Shown piece after piece: positions 52,799 to 60,000 of a stretch of 64,000 nt of DNA. Each line of letters opens with the position of its first letter. The first letter of the stretch is position 1. The position numbers were made by a program, and so were the translations under genes. The DNA lies in the NCBI GenBank assembly GCA_017471245.1, contig JAFUVB010000061.1:1-64000 (forward strand), written 5' to 3'. The notes beneath the pieces were generated by a model that saw only the letters and a list, made by a program, of their open reading frames with translations, was not told the DNA's origin and did no database searches. This DNA comes from Prevotella sp. Its GTDB lineage: Bacteria > Bacteroidota > Bacteroidia > Bacteroidales > Bacteroidaceae.

Positions 52799-53095
52799 AT
52801 GAAACAGAAAACACAAGAGTTTCTCAATGCAAATCAAAGCAGCACACCGTCTAAATGGCGGGAAGAGGCTGAGTGGCGGCGTGCAAATGCTTCGTGGCTC
52901 CGCCATTCGCAAATGATTGCCGTAAAAGCTCTCATGAAGATGAAACAAGAGAACATGACACAAAAAGCACTTGCTGAACGAATGAATTGCACTCAGCAGT
53001 ATGTTTCGAAAATTCTCAAGGGTAGTGAGAATATGTCCCTTGATATCTTGACCAAACTCGAAGAGGCTCTTGGTATCAACCTTATTTTGATTTAA
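52799..53095 (+). CDS. XRE-family HTH antitoxin
   Basis: The 98-aa protein has a C-terminal helix-turn-helix: MTQKALAERMNCTQQYVSKILKG, followed by MSLDILTKLEEALGINL, the XRE fold. The N-terminal 40 residues are the probable toxin-binding part. The ATG at 52799 has a near-perfect RBS (GGAAGGAGGTGA) and follows the toxin gene by 15 bp; a GTG two codons earlier is less likely. It presumably binds the palindrome at 52160-52174. Confidence 0.85.
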   Translation: MKQKTQEFLNANQSSTPSKWREEAEWRRANASWLRHSQMIAVKALMKMKQENMTQKALAERMNCTQQYVSKILKGSENMSLDILTKLEEALGINLILI

Positions 53096-53096
53096 A

Positions 53097-53151
53097 CTTG
53101 AGTTAATTTGTCCGCGGGATGCTTGCTGACTTGCAACGCATCCCGTTTTTT
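53097..53151 (+). terminator. Intrinsic terminator, second direct copy
   Basis: The same stem CGGGATGC…GCATCCCG and T-run as at 52084-52139, exactly 1,013 bp further on, with two mismatches in the loop. It ends the toxin-antitoxin operon right after the antitoxin stop. Confidence 0.85.
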
Positions 53152-53231
53152 GTGCTTTTTCGCATGCTCAGATTGCTACTGGTGTAAGGGGGAGGATGCT
53201 TCTTGGCTCCTTACTGTAAAATGCCAGACAG

Positions 53232-53510
53232 CTACTTCCCATATAACTCGTGGTGAGTGCCAAGGCGTACTAGTTTAATGGTATTAGCCGACTCGTCAAT
53301 CCAAATAAGAAGGAAATCATCTTCTATGTGGCACTCCATAAATCCCCGATAATTGCCAGAAAGCATGTGTGGCCGATACTCAGAAGGAACATGTCCTGTT
53401 TCTCTCAATGAAGAGGTTACAAGTTTCAGCGCGAGCAACTTTGACTGCTTGTGGATGTATCTCTTTAAGTCCTTTTTAAACTGTGTGGACTTCTTCAGTA
53501 TTCTCTGCAT
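53232..53510 (-). CDS. RelE/YafQ-like mRNA interferase toxin
   Basis: The 92-aa protein starts MQRILKKSTQFKKDLKRYIH and ends with IKLVRLGTHHELYGK, the YafQ/RelE pattern (LSGNYRGFMECHIEDDFLLI in the centre, then the catalytic His-containing end GTHHEL). YafQ toxins cleave mRNA on the ribosome. The ATG at 53510 gives the family length; a longer frame from 53555 would extend further into the antitoxin gene. It overlaps the antitoxin's end by 35 bp, ensuring coupled translation. Confidence 0.88.
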   Translation of the reverse strand: MQRILKKSTQFKKDLKRYIHKQSKLLALKLVTSSLRETGHVPSEYRPHMLSGNYRGFMECHIEDDFLLIWIDESANTIKLVRLGTHHELYGK

Positions 53511-53745
53511 AAATATATTTATCCAGTTCGTTTGGGTCGAAATCCTCCAGTTCAACGCCTGATTTGCATTCTTTCATTGCAGCCAGTGTTTCTGCATTTG
53601 GTTCCCTAAACAAAGATGTTGATAAAACAAACTCTACGAGGTTGTTTACGCTCCGATTCTGTCTTTTAGCCTCTGTCTTGAGACCTTCCAAAAGATAGTT
53701 TGGCAGGCGAAACGATGTTGCCTTGCGTTTAATCGTTGTGGCCAT
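53476..53745 (-). CDS. Ribbon-helix-helix antitoxin
   Basis: The 89-aa protein has the RHH start KRKATSFRLPNYLLEGLKTE followed by AKRQNRSVNNLVEFVL, which dimerises to bind DNA. The acidic C-terminus (ELEDFDPNELDKYIYAEN) would neutralise the basic toxin. It is encoded first and overlaps the YafQ-like toxin gene by 35 bp. The promoter TATCTTTG lies at 53819-53826. Confidence 0.88.
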   Translation of the reverse strand: MATTIKRKATSFRLPNYLLEGLKTEAKRQNRSVNNLVEFVLSTSLFREPNAETLAAMKECKSGVELEDFDPNELDKYIYAENTEEVHTV

Positions 53746-53818
53746 ATTTCTTCATTTTGTATTATATTGTGATTGCACCTGATTATTATTGGGCGTTGCA
53801 AAATACCATAGTGCTTTG

Positions 53819-53826
53819 CAAAGATA
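53819..53826 (-). promoter_or_regulatory. -7 promoter element of the second toxin-antitoxin module
   Basis: On the minus strand this reads TATCTTTG (TAnnTTTG), 74 bp before the antitoxin start. Confidence 0.5.
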
Positions 53827-53905
53827 GTGTTTTTTCGTTAAACAGCAAAGTTAAATCAGGAATTATTTTTTCCATTTATGCTTAGCATGTTTTTTACATG
53901 TTTAA

Positions 53906-54772
53906 TTAAACGGTTTCTTGCACTGCCTCGATATAGTCGCGGCATTCCTCCATGAGCCATTTGGGAGTGCTGGTGGCACCGCAGATGCCAACGGAACGTA
54001 TGCCTTCGAGCCACTGAAGCTGGATTTCGGATGAGTTTTCTATGAGGTGGCAGTTGCTGTTCACCTGACAGCACTCGTTGAACAGCACCCTGCCATTGCT
54101 GCTCTTATGACCGCACACGAAAAGCAGTAGGTCGTGCTTCTCGGCAAAGGTGCGGATGTTGTGCATGCGGTTGGCTACTTGACGGCAGATGGTGTCGAAA
54201 CTCTGGAAGTGAGTCTGCGGTGAAATATGCTTTTTGATATATTCGATGATGCGGTTGAACTCGTCGAGCGACTTGGTGGTCTGCGAATAGAGGTAGATAT
54301 CGCGGCTGAAATCGAGCTTCTTCACATCGTCGAACTTGGCAATGACAATTGCTGTGCTGTGTGTTTGCCCTACAAGACCGAGCACTTCTGCATGACCGGG
54401 CTTGCCGAAGATTACCAGTTGTGCCTCCGGGTTGGCATCATATTGTCGTTTGATGCGCCGCTGCAGCTGAAGCACCACGGGGCAGGTGGCATCGATAATC
54501 TCAATGTTGTTCTGCTGTGCCAGCTGGTATGTCTCCGGTGGCTCGCCGTGGGCGCGCAGCAACACCTTCGCATCGTGCAGCCGATTCATCTCTTCATGGT
54601 TGATGGTAATGAGCCCCAGGTTGTGGAGCCTTTCGCATTCCATGCCGTTGTGCACAATGTCGCCCAGGCAATAGAGCGTGTTGCCCTTTGCCAGTTCTTC
54701 TTCTGCCTTCCTGATGGCGGTGGTCACGCCGAAGCAGAAGCCGCTACCACTGTCGATTTCTATCTGTAACAT
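53906..54772 (-). CDS. ispH: 4-hydroxy-3-methylbut-2-enyl diphosphate reductase
   Basis: IspH makes IPP and DMAPP in the last step of the MEP isoprenoid pathway, using a [4Fe-4S] cluster. The 288-aa protein has the three ligating cysteines in GSGFCFGVTTAIRKAEEEL, DATCPVVLQLQ and VGICGATSTPKWLMEEC. The start at 54772 (MLQIEIDSGSGFCFG) matches the family's usual N-terminus; the ATG at 54808 would add 12 residues of no similarity. It is the last gene of a leftward operon after meaB. Confidence 0.96.
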   Translation of the reverse strand: MLQIEIDSGSGFCFGVTTAIRKAEEELAKGNTLYCLGDIVHNGMECERLHNLGLITINHEEMNRLHDAKVLLRAHGEPPETYQLAQQNNIEIIDATCPVVLQLQRRIKRQYDANPEAQLVIFGKPGHAEVLGLVGQTHSTAIVIAKFDDVKKLDFSRDIYLYSQTTKSLDEFNRIIEYIKKHISPQTHFQSFDTICRQVANRMHNIRTFAEKHDLLLFVCGHKSSNGRVLFNECCQVNSNCHLIENSSEIQLQWLEGIRSVGICGATSTPKWLMEECRDYIEAVQETV

Positions 54773-54833
54773 GCGATTGTTTCTCTCTGTCGATGGCGCG
54801 ATGCTCATGCTTATGCGGTGTTATACCTGCGGT

Positions 54834-55946
54834 TTATCTCAATCTTTCTCCCCTCAGCTGCCTGTAATAGAGTTCGAGCAGGTCGCTGGCAGCGGCAAAA
54901 CTGGTTTTCTCTCCCAATAGGATTGTCTGCTCAGCATGTTGTATTCGCTTTTCGATGGCGGGGTTGTTGTAGAACGAATTGCGCAGGTTCTCGTTGATGG
55001 TTTCATACATCCACCATTTGTTCTGCTCATTGCGCCGCAGGTCGAAATAGCCGTTGGCTTTCACGAAATCGAAATACTGGTAGATCATATCCCAAATCTC
55101 TTTGATGCCCGTGCCATAGAATCCGCTGTAGCAGAGCACCTTTGGCAGCCATCCGCTGTCGGGCATGGGGAAGAAATGGAGTGCATTGCGGAAGTTGGTG
55201 GCTGCCATCTGGCATTTGTCCACATTGTTTCCATCGCATTTGTTGATGATGATGCCGTCGGAGATCTCCATGATGCCGCGCTTGATGCCCTGCAGCTCAT
55301 CGCCCGTTCCTGCTAACTGGATGAGCAGGAAGAAGTCTACCATGGAGTGGCATGCCGTCTCGCTCTGTCCTACGCCCACCGTTTCAACGAATATCTTGTC
55401 GTATCCGGCTGCTTCGCAGAGGATGATGGTCTCCCTTGTCTTGCGTGCAACGCCACCGAGAGAGCCTGCTGTTGGCGAAGGACGGATAAAAGCCTCTTCG
55501 CGCAATGACAGTTTCTCCATGCGCGTCTTGTCGCCGAGGATACTTCCTTTCGAGCGTTCCGAACTGGGGTCGATGGCAAGCACGGCTAATTTACCGCCAT
55601 GCACGTCCAACACATGGCAGCCAAAGGCATCGATGGATGTGCTCTTTCCGGCACCCGGCACACCGCTGATGCCGATGCGCACGCTGTTGCCGCTGGAGGG
55701 CAGGCACTTCTCAATTACCTCTTGAGCCTTGGCCTGATGGGCGGGATTCACGCTTTCCACCAGTGTGACTGCCTGACTGAGTATCGTTACGTCGCCTTTG
55801 ATGATGCCTTCCACCAGGTCGGCGGCGCTGTATTCGCGGCGGCGGAACCGTCCGCGCTGCAGATAGGGGTTGACAATCGACTGTGATGCTACGCCTGCAT
55901 TCACCTGCAAGCCTTTATATTCCGCGCTGTTTTCGGGATGTTCCAT
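54834..55946 (-). CDS. meaB: Methylmalonyl-CoA mutase-associated GTPase MeaB
   Basis: MeaB guards and reloads cobalamin in methylmalonyl-CoA mutase, used in propionate formation. The 370-aa protein has the G1 loop GISGVPGAGKSTSIDAFG, the switch region VLAIDPSSERSKGSILGDKT, VETVGVGQSE and the base motif NKCDGNN (NKxD). The N-terminal helices and C-terminal dimerisation helix are present. The gene is 11 bp after DUF1573. The mutase genes are outside this window. Confidence 0.96.
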   Translation of the reverse strand: MEHPENSAEYKGLQVNAGVASQSIVNPYLQRGRFRRREYSAADLVEGIIKGDVTILSQAVTLVESVNPAHQAKAQEVIEKCLPSSGNSVRIGISGVPGAGKSTSIDAFGCHVLDVHGGKLAVLAIDPSSERSKGSILGDKTRMEKLSLREEAFIRPSPTAGSLGGVARKTRETIILCEAAGYDKIFVETVGVGQSETACHSMVDFFLLIQLAGTGDELQGIKRGIMEISDGIIINKCDGNNVDKCQMAATNFRNALHFFPMPDSGWLPKVLCYSGFYGTGIKEIWDMIYQYFDFVKANGYFDLRRNEQNKWWMYETINENLRNSFYNNPAIEKRIQHAEQTILLGEKTSFAAASDLLELYYRQLRGERLR

Positions 55947-55956
55947 GGTATTTGTT

Positions 55957-57024
55957 TTATTTGATGTTAATGTTGATGACTACTTTCGATTTCTCCGGGT
56001 CGTTGGTGATCATGAGCACACGGGGCTTGGTGCGTGCTCCGCGCAAGGCTTTTGCCTCGGCAGTGATCTTCAGCGTTGCCGTTTCGTTGGGCAGGAGACG
56101 GGTTTTGTTGAGCTTCACCTTCAGTCCTGAAGTGAACATCTGCAGGCTGCTGATGTTCAAATCGGAGCGCCCCACGTTCTCAATGGTGATGGTCTCGGTC
56201 TTCTTTGTCCTTCCGTTCATCACGAAATCGAGGTTTTCTTCCGACAGCCGCACCTGTGGCGCGTTGGCAAGCTGCGATTCCGTCATCTCGGTGAATGCGG
56301 GCAGAAGCACTGCCGATACAGGTATTTCCTTCTCGGGACTCACCTTGTCGCCCGGGAACATGCCTAGATAAACGCTGGTTTGTGTGAGTCCGTAGTCGCG
56401 CAGCTTCTTGGAATCCAAGATGACAGATACCGTTCCCTGCCTGCCGGGCATGATGGTGGTTGGCGAAACATTGGCATTCAGGTAGGGTGGAAGGTGCATC
56501 ACCGTTGGCGAAACAGGCTGTGAACTGCTGTTCAGGATGTGGATTTTCTGCATGGGTCGGTCGCCTCTGTTCACATCGTCGAACTCTATGTTGTTGAGAT
56601 CAGCCCGAAGATCGACAAAGGTATAGGGGTAGTTGCCGGAGAAATCCACCACTTCTTCCACCACGACACCGCGTATGGAGAGGTAGAAAGGCTTGTCGGA
56701 AGCATTGCTATAGATACCGATGTCTTTCGTGAAATGCCCCATCTGCTGCGCATCGTAGGTGGCAGAAACGGTGAAGGCATCGCCTGCCGGAATGCTGCCT
56801 TTCGGATATTCCACTGTGGTGCAGCCACAACTGGTTCTCACCTTGCTGATTTGCAGGGCATTGTGTCCGCTGTTCTTGAGTTCGAATTTCACGGTGACGG
56901 GCGACTCGTAAGCCACGTTTCCGCAGTCGATCACCTCGTGCTTGGCCGTGATCTGCTGCGCCGAGACATGCAGTGAAGCCATTGTCAGGGCGGCGAGTAT
57001 CATGTTTTTCTTGTTCATATTCAT
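55957..57024 (-). CDS. DUF1573 domain protein, exported
   Basis: The 355-aa protein has a signal peptide (MILAALTMASLHVSAQ). Residues about 25-115 form the DUF1573 immunoglobulin-like domain with its hallmark RTSCGCTTVEYPKGSI; further Ig-like units follow (SSSQPVSPTVMHLPPYLNAN and NVGRSDLNISSLQMF). Function is unknown; it is probably periplasmic or cell-surface. The start at 57024 follows the alpha-2-macroglobulin stop by 17 bp; the frame extends further upstream but overlaps that gene. Confidence 0.85.
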   Translation of the reverse strand: MNMNKKNMILAALTMASLHVSAQQITAKHEVIDCGNVAYESPVTVKFELKNSGHNALQISKVRTSCGCTTVEYPKGSIPAGDAFTVSATYDAQQMGHFTKDIGIYSNASDKPFYLSIRGVVVEEVVDFSGNYPYTFVDLRADLNNIEFDDVNRGDRPMQKIHILNSSSQPVSPTVMHLPPYLNANVSPTTIMPGRQGTVSVILDSKKLRDYGLTQTSVYLGMFPGDKVSPEKEIPVSAVLLPAFTEMTESQLANAPQVRLSEENLDFVMNGRTKKTETITIENVGRSDLNISSLQMFTSGLKVKLNKTRLLPNETATLKITAEAKALRGARTKPRVLMITNDPEKSKVVININIK

Positions 57025-57041
57025 TTGTTCTCTTTTCGGAT

Positions 57042-60000
57042 TTATTCCACGTGTATGGTTTGCGATGTGCTTCGTCCTGTGAATTCCGGTGTGTATGCGC
57101 ATTGCACGGTGCAAGTTCCGGTTTCGTAGGTACCAGCACGGTCGATGTAATATTCAGTTTCTATCGTGTGCCTGCCTTTCGAAAGGAGGTCGAAATAATA
57201 GTTCGTGGTGTAGTCTTTAGGCGCGCAGTAGTAGCCCCAACGGTAACCGCTCAGCTGGTTGACAGGTTCTAAGCATGCCGCCCGCTTGTCGATGAGCTGG
57301 ATAAAGTCGTAGTCGCGATCGGCAATGATGGTGATGCGTATCTTCACCTTGTCGCCCACATGGTAAGTGCCACTGTGCTTGTCCGCTCCCGATGCTGGCA
57401 GTATCTCGCGTTTCACGGTGATGCCCGACGAAGAGGCTTCTATCTCACTCACCGGCATCATGCACTGCGCATAGACAGCACCCCACGACGTGCCGGTGCT
57501 TGTCTTTTCGGCGGTGAACGTCTTGGCATTTTCTGCTGCCACGGCTGTCTTCACATAGCCCAGTCCGGCAGTAGCCTTTGGCAGTTCGATGGCATTTCCG
57601 TTGATGGAAAGCTTGGTTTGCTCCTGGTTGGCGAGTATGCGAGTGTTGCCGTTGAGGAAGGCAAACACTGCATTCACGCTGTTAATGGGCGTGTCCCAGC
57701 TCTGCGTGCGTTTCTCTTGCAGCAGCCATCGCTTCATGTCGTTGATGGTCAGGAGGTCATTCGGCGTAAGCAATTGAAGTGCTTCGATGGCTGCTGTCTG
57801 AGTGGGAATGCGGTAGTCGAACCACGAATAGCGTGCTCGTGGCGTGTCGTAGTAGCGCCCCATCTCCTCCTTGTATACGCTATATTCGTTCAGGCTCTTC
57901 AGATAGTCGAGGGCCTTGGCGGTTTTTCCTTGCTTATGGAGCACCACCGCCATCAATGCCTTGGCATAGAGGCTTTCCGTGAGGATCTGTTTCTCAAGAT
58001 AGTTCATCAGGAAATCGGTAGCCTCCTTTTCCTTCGCATTCAACTGGCGGTCGGCAATGGCATTCAGGTATACCCATTGCAGGGCGTGGTAACCGTTGAT
58101 ATAATAGGGCTTCTTCTCCTTTTCGAGCCGTTTCATCTCAGCCACCTCCTTGATTACGATGCCGCTCAGATACTTGTTAGCCTGGCTGAGGAGGCGCTCC
58201 GTCTGACTGTCGTTGCCGCAAAGCATGTTCAGACGGGTGAGGAATTCCATCACCTCGGCAGTCATGGCGGGACTTCCGCGCATACCTTCCCACCAAGAGA
58301 ACGACCCGTCACCGTTCTGCAGGCGGCGCAGTTGCTCCAGTGCTGTGGTTTGGCGGTTCTGCAGTGCATTCTCGTCGAAGAAGTTTGCGATGGCTTTCTT
58401 CTGGTCGCTCTCCCGCTCGGCATTCATCACCCACGGCGTTTCATCCAAGATGAGCGACTTCAGGTTCTGATCTTTTTCAAGGCTGCTCATCAGCGATGTC
58501 TCGTTGCCCTGTTCCTGTTGCCATTGCTGGAACACCAATTTGATGCGCGCGCTCTGGCCGATGATATGCTTGCCAATGCTGTTGGCATAGTATGCCGATG
58601 CCAGACTGATGGCGTTTTTCTCGTTTACATCACCTACAAAAGGCAATGCCTGCACCATCATCCATGCCGGGTTGTTGGTGTATTCCACGGTGAGCTTCTT
58701 CGAAGTGGCGTTTTCGGGGAGCAGCGTGGTGAGGTCGATCACCTTCGTTCCCGGCTCATGCTGTGTGAATGGTACGGTGGTGATGGTCATCTCGCGGTCA
58801 GGAAGGATGGGCAGATAGTGCTGTTCGCCATCGCTGAACCCCTCGCCGCGTGCAATGATCTTACATACCAGCAGGGCGGGAGTACATTCTGTAGGCTCGA
58901 AACCGAAGGTGGCATTCGCCGTTTCACCGGCTTTCACGCTGAAAGGTTGTTCCGACTCATAGACTATTTGGTCTGTTTCGGGATCCATTAATATCATCTT
59001 CACATTGCCCGAAACATCCCTTTCGGCAGTGTTGAATATCCTTGTTGAGACGGTTGCCTTGTCGCCCACGCGGATGAAACGTGGCATGTTGGGCTGCACC
59101 ATCACATCTTTCTTCGCCACGGCAACGGCGTTGATGATGCCGTAGTTCATCTGCTTGTCGTGGGCAAGACCGATGAATTTCCACGTGGTGATGCTTTCGG
59201 GGAGCGTGAAGCGTATGTTCACGTTGCCCTTTTCGTCGCACAGCAGGGCAGGATAGAAGAATGCCGTTTCGTTGAGGTTCTCACGAACCTGCGGTTCCTC
59301 GGTATTGGTATCCGTTTCCTCCGCTTCCTCATCGTCACTGTTTCTCAATGTTTCATATAATGCTCCCTCGCCAGCGGCATTTACTTTGGCAGAAGCCCCC
59401 GTCATCACAGTTTTCCTCATCGGTGCCATGCCTCTCACCACGATGCCGTCGGTGGCATCCATGGTCACCATGGGCTCTGCGGCGAATGCTTCTTGCCTTA
59501 CTCTGTATATCATTCCGCTGTAGTCTCTGAGATTCAAGATGTCATTTACAAAGTGAGACAGCTGCAATCCCTTCACTTGATGGTTCGTAAGACGTTGATA
59601 TCCATATTGTTCCTGCGAAGGGTTCACCAATTGCCCCCACCTTGTATTGGGCAAACTCTGATTGATACCAAGGTCGAGACCCCAGCTCATCTGTGCCAGC
59701 TGGTCGAGACTCTTGTCGTACATTGTCACCAAAAGCTGGGCGGCAGCAGGCTTTCTGTCGGGTCCTTGAATGTTCAATGTCCATTCTTCGTTCTGCCCCG
59801 GTGTCAGTCGGTCGCGGAATGTGCTCCATTTCAGCTGCATCTTCTTATCGGGCAGCGGTCGCTCTATGGTGGTGCTGTGCTTGTAGCAGATGCCGTCTTT
59901 CACCCAAGCGTAGGTGAGCAGCAGTCCCGATCCGTATTGCTCTTTGTATGCAAACTCACGTGTGTTGATGGCATTGCTCTGGTCGATGGTTCCGTTTTCC

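Noticed and set aside
57360-58991. 543-codon plus-strand frame inside the alpha-2-macroglobulin gene
   Set aside because: It is antisense to a verified gene, without promoter, RBS or recognisable domain.
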